Assembly: GCA_947259915.1 (NCBI GenBank)
Contig: CAMYOC010000051.1
Coordinates: forward strand, 221,165 to 268,297
Reading direction: 5' to 3'
Length of the DNA: 47,133 nucleotides
Source of the DNA: an uncultured Gammaproteobacteria bacterium
Lineage (GTDB): Bacteria > Pseudomonadota > Gammaproteobacteria > Steroidobacterales > XN24
Shown here: positions 26,315 through 36,261 of the stretch, one piece after another
Position numbering within the stretch: the first letter of the stretch is position 1
Layout of the letters: each line of letters starts with the position of its first letter
Made by a program: the position numbers and the translations under genes
The notes under the pieces: model-generated
What the model saw: only the letters and a program-made list of their open reading frames with translations
Database searches by the model: none
Told to the model about the DNA's origin: nothing

Positions 26315-27033
26315 GGACCCATCTCCTGTTCGCTGATCCGGCCTTCGAGCAGCGCGCGACCCACGATCGCCCCGCTGGCGCCGGTGCCGGCCAGCGCCAC
26401 CAGATCGGCGGCGTCACGGACACCGCCGGAGGCCTGAAAACCCAGGCTCGGGAACCGCCGCGCGCATTCCGTATACAGATCCACCGCCGGACCGGTAAAC
26501 GCGCCATCCCGGCTGACATCGGTACAGAGGATGTGTATGGCGCCGGCCGCCCGGTAGTCATCCAGCGCCTGCCACAGGCTGGTGTCGCTGCGCTCGGTCC
26601 AGCCCCGGGTTACGAGCATCGGGACGTCGCCTTCACAGCTTACGTCCAGCGCCAGCACCAGGCGTTCCGGGCCGAAGTCGCCGAGCCACTCGATCACCGT
26701 GGCCGGGGTTTCCACCGCGATGCTGCCGATCACAACACGCCCCACACCGGCGGCGAGCAGCCGCTCGACCGCCGCGCGATCGCGGATGCCACCGCCGACC
26801 TGGAGCCCGCCGGGCAGCTCGTCGGCCATACGCCGGATCGGGGCCAGGTTGCCGGCGGCACCGTCCCGGGCGCCATCGAGATCCACGCAATGGACCCAGC
26901 GCGCGCCCAGCGCGCCGTAGCGCATCGCCAGCGACACCGGATCGGCCGCATACTCGGTCACGGCATCGAAGCGGCCCTGGAACAGCCGCACACAGCCGCC
27001 GTCCTTGAGGTCGATCGCGGGGATCAACTCCAT
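26296..27033 (-). CDS. hisA: Phosphoribosylformimino-AICAR ribotide isomerase
   Basis: This (beta-alpha)8 isomerase of 245 residues acts just before HisHF. It has the paired aspartates in [20 protein letters not shown] (Asp8) and [12 protein letters not shown], and the phosphate loops [16 protein letters not shown] and [15 protein letters not shown]. The start ATG overlaps the hisH stop (TGATG). Its 3' end carries the ribosome-binding site for hisF. Confidence 0.96.
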   Translation of the reverse strand: MELIPAIDLKDGGCVRLFQGRFDAVTEYAADPVSLAMRYGALGARWVHCVDLDGARDGAAGNLAPIRRMADELPGGLQVGGGIRDRAAVERLLAAGVGRVVIGSIAVETPATVIEWLGDFGPERLVLALDVSCEGDVPMLVTRGWTERSDTSLWQALDDYRAAGAIHILCTDVSRDGAFTGPAVDLYTECARRFPSLGFQASGGVRDAADLVALAGTGASGAIVGRALLEGRISEQEMGPFLRSA

Positions 27034-27626
27034 CAGCTCAACTCCAAAAAATTTCGCAGCACCGTAGCACCGGCCGCACCCGAGCGTTCGGGATGGAACT
27101 GGGTACCGTAAAAGTTATCCCGCCCGACCACGGCGCTGAATGCCACACCGTGCTCGCTGGTCGCGCTCGTGGCCGGACCCGGATCCGCGGCATAGCTATG
27201 GACGAAATAGAAGTACTCAGCGTCGTCGAGACCGGCCAGCAGCGGGCAGTCACCGTTGCGTCGGACCTGATTCCAGCCCATATGAGGAATGCTCAGACCG
27301 GCACCGCCGGTCAGGGGTTTTACCCGATCGTCGATGATGCCGAGACAGGCGACATCCCCCTCGGCGGAGTCCGCGAACAACAGTTGCATGCCCAGGCAGA
27401 TGCCTAGCAGCGGCTGGGTCAGCCGGGGTATCACCGCATCCAGCCCGGCCTCCCGCAGGCGGACCATAGCGTCAGCAGCCGCGCCGACGCCCGGAAGCAG
27501 GACATGGCTGGCGGTTCCGAGCACCTGCGGATCGCGGGTCAATCCGGACTCGGCGCCGAGCCGCTGCAGCGCGAATCGGAGCGAGGCAATATTGGCACCG
27601 CCGCTGTCGATGATGGCAATGCTCAT
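27033..27626 (-). CDS. hisH: Imidazole glycerol phosphate synthase, glutamine amidotransferase subunit
   Basis: HisH supplies ammonia to HisF from glutamine. The 197-residue class I amidotransferase has the nucleophile in LLGICLGMQLLF (Cys80 region) and the His/Glu pair in TQFHPERSG near the end. Its N-terminus MSIAIIDSGGANIASL is typical. It follows hisB by 24 bases and overlaps hisA. Confidence 0.96.
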   Translation of the reverse strand: MSIAIIDSGGANIASLRFALQRLGAESGLTRDPQVLGTASHVLLPGVGAAADAMVRLREAGLDAVIPRLTQPLLGICLGMQLLFADSAEGDVACLGIIDDRVKPLTGGAGLSIPHMGWNQVRRNGDCPLLAGLDDAEYFYFVHSYAADPGPATSATSEHGVAFSAVVGRDNFYGTQFHPERSGAAGATVLRNFLELS

Positions 27627-27650
27627 CAGACGATACTCATGATCCGTGGC

Positions 27651-28715
27651 TCACAGGACGCCCTTGGTGGAAGGCACCTCGGCGCCCTCGGCGGCGACTG
27701 CCTGACGCAGACAGCGGCCAAAGCCCTTGAAGGCCGATTCCACCATGTGATGGACGTTGTCGCCGCGCACGCTGACGTGGATCGCGGCGCCGAGACTGTC
27801 GGCCACCGAGCGGAAGAAATGCGGCACCAGTTCCGTCGCCATGCCGCCGACCTCGGCGCGAGGGAAGCTGCCCTCGAACACCGCAAACGGGCGGCCGGAG
27901 AGATCAACGGAAACCCGGGAACGGGCCTCGTCCATCGGCAGCACAAAACCGTAGCGGCCGATGCCGCGTTTTTCGCCCAGCGCCTCCTTCAACGCCTGTC
28001 CGAAGGCGATGGCCACGTCCTCGACCGTGTGGTGTTCGTCCACGTGCAGATCGCCACGGCAGCTCACCGATAAACCGATGGCGCCGTGGCGCGCGACCTG
28101 TTCGAGCATGTGATCATAGAAACCGATACCGGTGTCGATGCTGACCGGCGTCGCGGTCGCCAGATCCACGCTGACTTCGATCTCGGTCTCCTTTGTACTG
28201 CGCCTGACGCGGCCGCGGCGCGCGCCGCTGAGGATCTCGTCGACGATCTGCGGCCAGCCGGATGCGCCGTCGAGACGGAAGCCGCGCAGACCGAGGTTCT
28301 GCGCCAGCTCCAGATCGGTGTCCCGGTCGCCGACCACGCAGCTGCGCTCCAGATCCAGATCGGTGGCCGCCAGATAACGCGTCAGCAGACCCGTGCGCGG
28401 TTTGCGGCAGGCGCAGCCGTCCTGCTCGAAGTGCGGGCAGATAAACTCGGCATCAAAGCGGATGCCCTGGGAGGCGAACAGCTCGAGAAAGAAGTCGTGG
28501 ACCAGGCGGAAGTCCGGCTCGGGAAAGGCGTCGGTGCCCAGACCGTCCTGGTTGCTGACCAGGATCAGTCGATAACCGGCATCACGCAGACGCATCAATG
28601 CCGGCAACACGCCCGGCACGAGGCGCACCTTATGCAACGCGTCGAGCTGGAAATCTTCCGGCTCCTCTATCAGCGTCCCATCGCGATCGAGAAAGGCCAC
28701 ACGGGTTCTAGCCAT
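27651..28715 (-). CDS. hisB: Bifunctional histidinol-phosphatase / imidazoleglycerol-phosphate dehydratase
   Basis: The 354-residue fusion joins a HAD phosphatase (residues 1 to about 165: FLDRDGTLIEEP nucleophile motif, zinc loop CPHFEQDGCACRKPR) with an IGP dehydratase (residues about 166-354: RSTKETEIEVSVDL, GFYDHMLEQVARHG, DEHHTVEDVAIAFGQAL). The fused form is characteristic of gammaproteobacteria and some relatives. I start at ATG 28715 (MARTRVAFLDRDG), which overlaps the hisC stop by 8 bases; the frame is open upstream but not conserved. Confidence 0.96.
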   Translation of the reverse strand: MARTRVAFLDRDGTLIEEPEDFQLDALHKVRLVPGVLPALMRLRDAGYRLILVSNQDGLGTDAFPEPDFRLVHDFFLELFASQGIRFDAEFICPHFEQDGCACRKPRTGLLTRYLAATDLDLERSCVVGDRDTDLELAQNLGLRGFRLDGASGWPQIVDEILSGARRGRVRRSTKETEIEVSVDLATATPVSIDTGIGFYDHMLEQVARHGAIGLSVSCRGDLHVDEHHTVEDVAIAFGQALKEALGEKRGIGRYGFVLPMDEARSRVSVDLSGRPFAVFEGSFPRAEVGGMATELVPHFFRSVADSLGAAIHVSVRGDNVHHMVESAFKGFGRCLRQAVAAEGAEVPSTKGVL

Positions 28716-29787
28716 GGCTGACCTCCGGCGTGGCGGCGCCGATCGCGTCCAGCAGCCGTGCGTTGTGTGATTCGTCACCGACAGTAATACGCACGCAGTG
28801 CTGCAGACCCGGCGCGCGGCTGAAATCACGGATCAGCAGACCGGCCTCGCTACAGGCGGCAACCACGGCCGCTGCATCACGGCACCGGACCAGCAGGAAG
28901 TTGCCGGCGCTGGGCCAGATTTCGAGGATCGCTGGCGCCAGCTCAAGTGCCTGCCGCAGCGCCTCACGGCGAGTCGTCATCGCCGCGACCTCGGCGCGCG
29001 CCTGCGCCACCGGCTCCGGCCTGAGCAGACGCTCGGCCGCCTCCAGACAGGGCGAGGGCACCGGATAGGGCGGCAGCACCGCGCGCAGCAGCCGTACCAG
29101 ATCGGCGTCTCCGATCAATACGCCCAGCCGCGCACCGGCCAGCGCATAAGCCTTGGACAAGGTGCGCAGCAACACCAGATTGGGGCAGGCCTGACGCAAA
29201 CCGGCAAAGGACTGCTCCGGCGCAAACTCGGAGTAGGCTTCATCCACAACCACCAGCCCATGATCGGCCATCGCCTGGCATATCCTGACGACGGCCTCGG
29301 CGGGGATCAGGTTGCCGGTGGGGTTGTTGGGGGAACACAGGAACACCAGCTTGGCCGAACGTCCCGCGGCGATCACCGCGTCCACATCCAGCGCAAAACC
29401 CCGCTCAGGGTCCAGCGGAACCAGATCCACCGCGGCGCCTTGCAGACGGGCGGCCACTGCATACATCCCGAACGTGGGTGGGCAGACCACGACCCGATCC
29501 TGACCCGCTGCACACATGGTCCGGACCAGCACATCGATCGCGTCGTCGCTGCCGCGGGTCAGCAACAGCTCCTCGACGGGCGCCTCGTAGAGCTCGGCCA
29601 GACGGGCCAGCACCGCGGCGGGGCGCGGGTCCGGATAACGATTCAGACCCGCCCGACTGTCGTCCCAATCATGACGCCAGGCCGATTCGTTGGCGTGCAG
29701 CCGCACCGCATCACGCGCCGGCGACGCCGCCTCGTAGGGCACGAATTGACGCAGGTCGCGACGGGCCAGAGACACCGGCTCGGTCAT
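28708..29787 (-). CDS. hisC: Histidinol-phosphate aminotransferase
   Basis: This fold-type I PLP transaminase of 359 residues has LHANESAW, FLCSPNNPTGN, VVVDEAYSEF and the PLP lysine in RTLSKAYALAGARLG. It is encoded between hisD and hisB and overlaps both by four to eight bases. Confidence 0.96.
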   Translation of the reverse strand: MTEPVSLARRDLRQFVPYEAASPARDAVRLHANESAWRHDWDDSRAGLNRYPDPRPAAVLARLAELYEAPVEELLLTRGSDDAIDVLVRTMCAAGQDRVVVCPPTFGMYAVAARLQGAAVDLVPLDPERGFALDVDAVIAAGRSAKLVFLCSPNNPTGNLIPAEAVVRICQAMADHGLVVVDEAYSEFAPEQSFAGLRQACPNLVLLRTLSKAYALAGARLGVLIGDADLVRLLRAVLPPYPVPSPCLEAAERLLRPEPVAQARAEVAAMTTRREALRQALELAPAILEIWPSAGNFLLVRCRDAAAVVAACSEAGLLIRDFSRAPGLQHCVRITVGDESHNARLLDAIGAATPEVSHG

Positions 29788-31100
29788 GCCACGCTCCGAT
29801 CCCGCAGCACGGCCAGACGACGTTCCACCGCGGCGGCGTGCCCGTCGAGCCCTTCCATCTGCGCCAGCGTGATGGCGATGGGACCGATCGAACGCAGACC
29901 ATCTTCAGACGCCTCCTGCACGGTGATACGGCGCTGGAAATCCTCGATCCCCAGACCGCTCCAGGCGCGGGCGAATCCATAAGTGGGCAGCACATGATTG
30001 GTGCCGCTGCAGTAATCGCCCAGCGACTCCGGCGTCCACGGGCCGACAAACACGGAACCGGCAGCGGTGACCTGATCGACCCGGGTCGCGGCGTCTTCGA
30101 TCTGCAGGATCAGATGCTCGGGCGCATATCGATTGCTGACCTCGAAGGCCTGATCGATGTCGGCAACAAGGATCACCCGGCTGGCGTCGATCGCGGCTCG
30201 TGCCACATCCGCGCGCGAGAGTGTTTTGAGCTGCAACTCGACTGCCGCGCGGACGCGCGTCGCCTGAGCCCGAGATGGCGTCAGCAGCACGACCTGAGAG
30301 TCGGCGCCGTGTTCAGCCTGAGAGAGAAGATCGGCTGCGACGAAGTCCGGGTCGGCGGCTCTGTCGGCGATCACAAGCACCTCGGATGGGCCTGCCGGCA
30401 GATCGCAGGCGGCGCCATCCGCGTCCATCGAGACCTGCAGCTTGGCCTCGGTGACCCAGGCGTTGCCCGGGCCGAATATCTTGTCCACCGCCGGGATGGT
30501 GTCAGTGCCAAAAGCCAGCGCCGCGACCGCTTGTGCGCCGCCGGCCAGATACACCTCATCGATCCCGCACAGCGCCGCGGCGGCGAGTACGCCGGGATCC
30601 GCACCACCGTCCGCGCGTGGCGGCGTCGCGATCACTGGCCGCGGACATGCGGCCACGGCGGCCGGCACCGCCAGCATCAGCGCGGTGGACGGCAGCGGTG
30701 CGCTTCCAGCCGGTACATACAGACCGACTGCATCCAGCGGCCGGGTGACGCGTCGGCAGATCACGCCGGGCGCGGTCTGTACCGCCAGCGGTTCGCGCAG
30801 TTGGGCCTGGTGAAAGGAACGGATGTTCTCCGCCGCGACTTCGAGCGCGGTGCGTTGCTCAGCACCCAGACGCCCGAGCGCGGCGGCAATCTCCGCCGGC
30901 TCCACACGCAGCGAGTCGATTTCAACCCGGTCAAACTCCCGTGCGAAGCCGATCAGCGCGGCGTCGCCCTCGCGGCGGACCCGTTCGATGATCGCGGCGA
31001 CACGAGCGGCGAGATCGGCCCGATCCGCCATCGCGGGGCGCGCGAGGGCCGCGCGCCGCCCGCTCTCATCGAGACTGTTCCAGTCCAGCAGTTGCAACAT
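29784..31100 (-). CDS. hisD: Histidinol dehydrogenase
   Basis: HisD oxidises histidinol to histidine in two NAD-dependent steps and binds zinc. The 438-residue protein shows [74 protein letters not shown] and a C-terminal [18 protein letters not shown]. It follows hisG by 16 bases. Confidence 0.97.
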   Translation of the reverse strand: MLQLLDWNSLDESGRRAALARPAMADRADLAARVAAIIERVRREGDAALIGFAREFDRVEIDSLRVEPAEIAAALGRLGAEQRTALEVAAENIRSFHQAQLREPLAVQTAPGVICRRVTRPLDAVGLYVPAGSAPLPSTALMLAVPAAVAACPRPVIATPPRADGGADPGVLAAAALCGIDEVYLAGGAQAVAALAFGTDTIPAVDKIFGPGNAWVTEAKLQVSMDADGAACDLPAGPSEVLVIADRAADPDFVAADLLSQAEHGADSQVVLLTPSRAQATRVRAAVELQLKTLSRADVARAAIDASRVILVADIDQAFEVSNRYAPEHLILQIEDAATRVDQVTAAGSVFVGPWTPESLGDYCSGTNHVLPTYGFARAWSGLGIEDFQRRITVQEASEDGLRSIGPIAITLAQMEGLDGHAAAVERRLAVLRDRSVA

Positions 31101-31116
31101 CGTGTGACTCTCCGCC

Positions 31117-32034
31117 TCAAGCCAACATTTTCTCGACCGGCAACACCAGCACCGACGAAGCGCCGGCGCGCTTCAGACCTTCGAGTGTTTCCCAGAACAC
31201 GTTCTCCTGGCACACCGCATGGATGGCTACCTTGTCGTCGATACCATCCAGCGGCATCACCGTCGGCGCCTCGCTGCCCGGGAGCAGCGCCTTGATCTCG
31301 TCCAGCGCGGATCGTGGTGCGTGGAGCATGATGTACTTGGCCTCCTGGACACGCACCACGCCGTCTATCCGGCTGATCAGGCGCTGCACCAGTTCGGCGC
31401 TTTCTGCATCGACCGGTGTGTCACCGCTCACCAGCACCACGTGGCTTTCGAGGATCACCTCGACCTCTTCCAGACCATTCGCAGACAGCGTGGAACCGGT
31501 CGAGACCAGGTCGCAGATCAGATCGGCCCGCCCCAGCTTCGGCGCTATTTCGACCGCACCGGAGAGCGTGACGATATCGGCCTCGATACCTTGCTCTGCC
31601 AGCCAGCGGCTGAGGATGCGCGGGTAACTGGTGGCAATGCGCCGCCCGGCCAGGTCAGTCGGACCCAGATAGGACATACCCCGGGGCACGGCCAGCGACA
31701 GCCGGCAGCGACCGAATTCCACATCGCCGACCCGACGGGCGGTCATCAGACCGGCCCCCTCCACTGATTTCTCCAGCAATACGTTCAGGCCGACCAGACC
31801 CAGCTGACACACGCCCTCGGCGATCAGCGACGGGATGTCATCGTCACGCACCAGCAACACATCCACCGGCATGTTCTCGCCAAAGCAGATCAGCTGATCC
31901 GCCGCCCGGCTGTAATTCAACCCGCAGCGCCGCAACAGGCCCAGCGAGTTGTCTGTCAGCCGGCCTGATTTTTGCACCGCGATCTTGATGCGGGCCTCGC
32001 GTTCTACTGTCATCGGTTTGGCTTCCCCGGTCAT
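31117..32034 (-). CDS. hisG: ATP phosphoribosyltransferase, long form
   Basis: HisG starts histidine synthesis and is feedback inhibited by histidine. At 305 residues it is the long, single-protein form with its own C-terminal regulatory domain, not the short HisZ-dependent form; no hisZ is present. Motifs: IAVQKSGRLTDNSLGLL, DVLLVRDDDIPSLIAEGVCQ and the phosphoribosyl loop DLICDLVSTGSTLSANGL. Start ATG 32034 overlaps the stop of the TrpR-like gene as ATGA; Met 32013 is an alternative. The upstream open frame overlaps the regulator gene. Confidence 0.95.
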   Translation of the reverse strand: MTGEAKPMTVEREARIKIAVQKSGRLTDNSLGLLRRCGLNYSRAADQLICFGENMPVDVLLVRDDDIPSLIAEGVCQLGLVGLNVLLEKSVEGAGLMTARRVGDVEFGRCRLSLAVPRGMSYLGPTDLAGRRIATSYPRILSRWLAEQGIEADIVTLSGAVEIAPKLGRADLICDLVSTGSTLSANGLEEVEVILESHVVLVSGDTPVDAESAELVQRLISRIDGVVRVQEAKYIMLHAPRSALDEIKALLPGSEAPTVMPLDGIDDKVAIHAVCQENVFWETLEGLKRAGASSVLVLPVEKMLA

Positions 32035-32342
32035 GAGCGTGGCCTCAGGCGATCGGCGACCGTGCGATAGCCGCCATAGCCCTCCGCCAGAAAACGAGCG
32101 ACCCGACCGATGGTGGTCACGCTGACGCCGGTGCGCTCGTTGATATCGCGATAGGTCAGGCCCTGGCGCAACAGACCGACTACGGCCCATCGGTCGATCA
32201 GCGCCTGGAGCTCTGCCGGCGTGCACAGATCCTGAAAAAAATTGCGGCACTCGGTCTCGTCACGCAGGCTGACGATCGCTGCGTAGAGCGACTCCTCGGC
32301 CTGGCGCAACCCCTCGGTCTGCATTCCGTGTTTATCTTTCAT
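32031..32342 (-). CDS. TrpR-family regulator heading the his operon
   Basis: The 103-residue protein has the TrpR/YerC fold: an N-terminal helical part, CTPAELQALIDRWAVVGLLR and the helix-turn-helix GLTYRDINERTGVSVTTIGR VARFL (written in two parts). It resembles the YerC/YecD branch of TrpR-like proteins, which in several bacteria sits by or in the his operon and is inferred to repress it with histidine. It is the first gene of the operon and overlaps hisG, so autoregulation through the palindrome at 32371-32388 is likely. Ligand not proven. Confidence 0.82.
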   Translation of the reverse strand: MKDKHGMQTEGLRQAEESLYAAIVSLRDETECRNFFQDLCTPAELQALIDRWAVVGLLRQGLTYRDINERTGVSVTTIGRVARFLAEGYGGYRTVADRLRPRS

Positions 32343-32370
32343 CGTGGTTTTGATCGCGATCCGTTTGTTC

Positions 32371-32388
32371 TAGTGTATTAATACGCTA
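32371..32388. promoter_or_regulatory. 18-bp palindromic operator of the his operon
   Basis: TAGTGTATTAATACGCTA is a palindrome with one mismatched pair. A second overlapping dyad is TGTATTA-N6-TAATACA (32374-32393). It covers the -10 element of the his promoter, so a bound TrpR-like dimer would block transcription. The half-site style resembles TrpR operators (CTAG...CTAG). Confidence 0.7.
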
Positions 32389-32406
32389 ATACATTAAAAC
32401 AAACAA
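32378..32406 (-). promoter_or_regulatory. Sigma70 promoter of the his operon
   Basis: On the minus strand TTGTTT (32401-32406), 17-base spacer and TATTAA (32378-32383). The operator palindrome overlaps it. Confidence 0.6.
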
Positions 32407-32453
32407 CCCCCCAAGAGGCACCAATAGACGTTGGGATCTCAGGGCCCGCCGCC

Positions 32454-32482
32454 TTGACAGAAGCCAGTCACTTCATCAAGAT
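32454..32482 (+). promoter_or_regulatory. Probable rpsT promoter
   Basis: A perfect TTGACA (32454-32459) lies 17 bases before a weak -10, CAAGAT (32477-32482). The position, about 55 bases before the rpsT start, is reasonable. Confidence 0.35.
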
Positions 32483-32536
32483 ATGCGGCTTGCCACGGCC
32501 CGGAGACGGGACGAAAAACGATCAGGAGTCGGAAAC

Positions 32537-32803
32537 TTGGCCAATATCAAGTCAGCAAAAAAACGCGCCCGTCAGGCCATCACGCGCCGCGGTCACAACA
32601 TGGCGCTGCGCTCGCGCATGCGCACGCATCTGAAGGGCGTGCTCAATGCCGTGAAAGCCGGCGACAAGGCGGCCGCCGAGGCCAGCTTCAAGGACGCCAT
32701 GCCGGTGCTCGACTCTATGGTCAACAAAGGCATCGTGCACAAGAACAAGGCGGCCCGGCACAAGAGCCGGCTCAATGCGAAAATCCGCCAGCTGAGCGCC
32801 TGA
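32537..32803 (+). CDS. rpsT: 30S ribosomal protein S20
   Basis: This 88-residue basic protein ([20 protein letters not shown] then [15 protein letters not shown]) is S20, which binds 16S rRNA. The start is a TTG at 32537 with AGGAG 8 bases upstream; E. coli rpsT also uses UUG, where it matters for autoregulated translation. Upstream in-frame codons to 32483 have no family match. A bidirectional terminator follows. Confidence 0.96.
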   Translation: MANIKSAKKRARQAITRRGHNMALRSRMRTHLKGVLNAVKAGDKAAAEASFKDAMPVLDSMVNKGIVHKNKAARHKSRLNAKIRQLSA

Positions 32804-32870
32804 ACCAGGCCAGACTCAGGCAAGACGCAAACCACAGTCAGCAGAGGCTCCGTCATACCGGGACCGATGC

Positions 32871-32900
32871 AAAAAAAGCCGGCCCTGTGCCGGCTTTTTT
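32871..32900. terminator. Bidirectional terminator between rpsT and obgE
   Basis: GCCGGC/GCCGGC stem (32878-32883, 32889-32894) with a 5-base loop, flanked by seven A on the left and six T on the right. It can end rpsT (plus) and the obgE transcript (minus). Confidence 0.85.
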
Positions 32901-33038
32901 GTCGACAGGTTTTGGCGCACCGTGTCGCCGGCGGATCGCCAGTGAACACCTCAGACGGCCGGATCAACGCCTCGCCCTCTCGACGACCCGGCCCGGTTAA
33001 GCCAACGCAGCTACCTGCGGTGCGCTGATCGCTACGTG

Positions 33039-34506
<1,468 letters not shown>

Positions 34507-34531
34507 CTCGCGTTACCTCAAAGAGTTCGGA

Positions 34532-34849
34532 TCAGTTGCCGCCGACGATGCCGGTGACGCGGATCTCGGTAAAGGCCTGACGGTGACCGTGGAGGCGCTG
34601 GTAGTTCTTGCGACGCTTGAACTTGACCACGTCGATCTTGCGGCCGCGGCCCTGGGCCTGCACGGTCGCTTCGACTTTGCCGCCGTCCACGAGCGGCGAG
34701 CCGATCTTCACCTCACTGCCCTCGCCGACCAGCAAAACCTGGTCGAACTCAATCTTGTCTCCGGCAGCCGCGTCGAGCTTCTCGACCCGCAGGACAGAGC
34801 CTTCTTTTACGCGGTATTGTTTCCCGCCGGTCTTGATTACAGCGTACAT
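34532..34849 (-). CDS. rplU: 50S ribosomal protein L21
   Basis: The 105-residue protein starts [20 protein letters not shown] and contains [16 protein letters not shown] near its C-terminus, typical of L21. GGAG lies 7 bases before ATG 34849; the adjacent TTG at 34852 is an unlikely start. It is transcribed from 34889-34917. Confidence 0.97.
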   Translation of the reverse strand: MYAVIKTGGKQYRVKEGSVLRVEKLDAAAGDKIEFDQVLLVGEGSEVKIGSPLVDGGKVEATVQAQGRGRKIDVVKFKRRKNYQRLHGHRQAFTEIRVTGIVGGN

Positions 34850-34888
34850 CAACGCTCTCCAGGAATCTGGTGGTGCAAAAAGGCGGCA

Positions 34889-34917
34889 ATTTTAAGGATT
34901 TGCCGGGCCCGGGTCAA
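34889..34917 (-). promoter_or_regulatory. Sigma70 promoter of rplU-rpmA
   Basis: On the minus strand TTGACC (34912-34917), a 17-base spacer and TAAAAT (34889-34894), about 40 bases before the rplU start. Both hexamers match the consensus at five of six positions. Confidence 0.75.
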
Positions 34918-35062
34918 ACCGGGAGACGCCCGCTCGAGCCTGGCTCCCGCTGGCGGCAAAATCGTTACAATATCCGGGCTCTGATGATTCAGCCCGCGGC
35001 CCCGCCGCAGTCGCCACCCTGATCCCTCCACGCCCATTTTAGACAATAACAATCAAGCGCTT

Positions 35063-36031
35063 ATGGACCTGAACGACATCCGCGCCCTGGTCCGCGAGGA
35101 TCTGGAACAGCTGGACAAGACCATCCACGACCGGCTGGCCAGCGACGTGGTCCTGGTCAACCAGGTCGCCCACTACATCGTCGGCGGTGGCGGCAAGCGC
35201 CTGCGCCCGCTGCTGGTGTTGATTGCGGCCAAGGCCTGCGGATACCGCGGTATGCATCACGTCGATGCCGCGGCCATCGTCGAATTCATCCACACCGCTA
35301 CGCTGCTCCATGACGACGTTGTCGACCATTCAGAGCTGCGGCGGGGCAAGGACACGGCCAATTCGCTGTTCGGCAACGAGGCCAGTGTGCTGGTGGGCGA
35401 CTTCCTCTATTCGCGGGCGTTCCAGATGATGACCGAAATCGGCATCGTGCGGATCATGGAGGTGCTGGCCAATGCCTCGAACCTGATCGCCGAGGGCGAG
35501 GTGCTGCAGCTGATGAACTGCAACGATCCGGACACCACCGAGCATCGCTATCTGGAGGTCATCCGGCGCAAGACCGCGATGTTGTTCGAGGCTGGCACCC
35601 GTATCCCCGCGATCCTCGCCGGACAGTCGCAGCCGGTCGAGGACAGCCTGGCCGAGTTCGGCCAGCGGCTGGGCGTCGCCTTTCAGCTGGTGGACGACCT
35701 GCTGGATTACCAGGCCGACGCTGGTGAAATGGGCAAAAACGTCGGCGACGATCTGGCCGAGGGCAAGCCGACCCTGCCGCTGATCCACGCCCTGATCAAC
35801 GGCGATGAGGCGCAGCAGGCGCTGATCCGCCGGGCCATCGCCCAGGGCGGCCTCGAGGATCTGGACTCGATCAGAGGCGCTATTGAATCGACCGGGGGGC
35901 TTGAGTACACTGCGCGGCTCGCTCGACAAGAGGCCGACGCTGCCGTGAAAGCGCTGGCGCAGATTCCCGACTCGGCCTATCGCGATGCGCTCGCCACGCT
36001 GGCGCACATCGCCGTCGAACGAAGCAACTGA
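35063..36031 (+). CDS. ispB: Octaprenyl diphosphate synthase
   Basis: This trans-prenyl transferase of 322 residues makes the isoprenoid tail of ubiquinone. It has VGGGGKRLRPLLVL, the first aspartate motif LLHDDVVDHSELRRG (Asp84-Asp88) and the second FQLVDDLLDYQAD. It is divergent from rplU, as in Pseudomonas and E. coli. The stop codon is immediately followed by the first base of tRNA-Pro. Chain length (C40) is inferred from the family, not visible. Confidence 0.95.
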   Translation: MDLNDIRALVREDLEQLDKTIHDRLASDVVLVNQVAHYIVGGGGKRLRPLLVLIAAKACGYRGMHHVDAAAIVEFIHTATLLHDDVVDHSELRRGKDTANSLFGNEASVLVGDFLYSRAFQMMTEIGIVRIMEVLANASNLIAEGEVLQLMNCNDPDTTEHRYLEVIRRKTAMLFEAGTRIPAILAGQSQPVEDSLAEFGQRLGVAFQLVDDLLDYQADAGEMGKNVGDDLAEGKPTLPLIHALINGDEAQQALIRRAIAQGGLEDLDSIRGAIESTGGLEYTARLARQEADAAVKALAQIPDSAYRDALATLAHIAVERSN

Positions 36032-36108
36032 CGGAGTATAGCTCAGCCTGGTAGAGCACTACGTTCGGGACGTAGGGGTCGCAGGTTCAAATCCTGCTAC
36101 TCCGACCA
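36032..36108 (+). tRNA. tRNA-Pro (anticodon CGG)
   Basis: Acceptor CGGAGTA/TACTCCG, D-arm with AGCTCAGCCTGGTAGAGC, anticodon stem CTACG/CGTAG with loop TTCGGGA (anticodon CGG), T-arm CGCAGGTTCAAATCCTGC, encoded CCA. It starts one base after the ispB stop codon. Confidence 0.95.
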
Positions 36109-36261
36109 ATTCGCTTCCCTCCTCCCGGCATCCCCGTCGGGGGTTCTGCCGCAGACCGGTTGCACCCACAGACGCGGGCGTCCGCGGCCATTTGGTCGTG
36201 CGACCGGTGCCGGGCTGACATAGACTATTCACAGGATCTTCTCGGGGGGAGACAGGACCGT

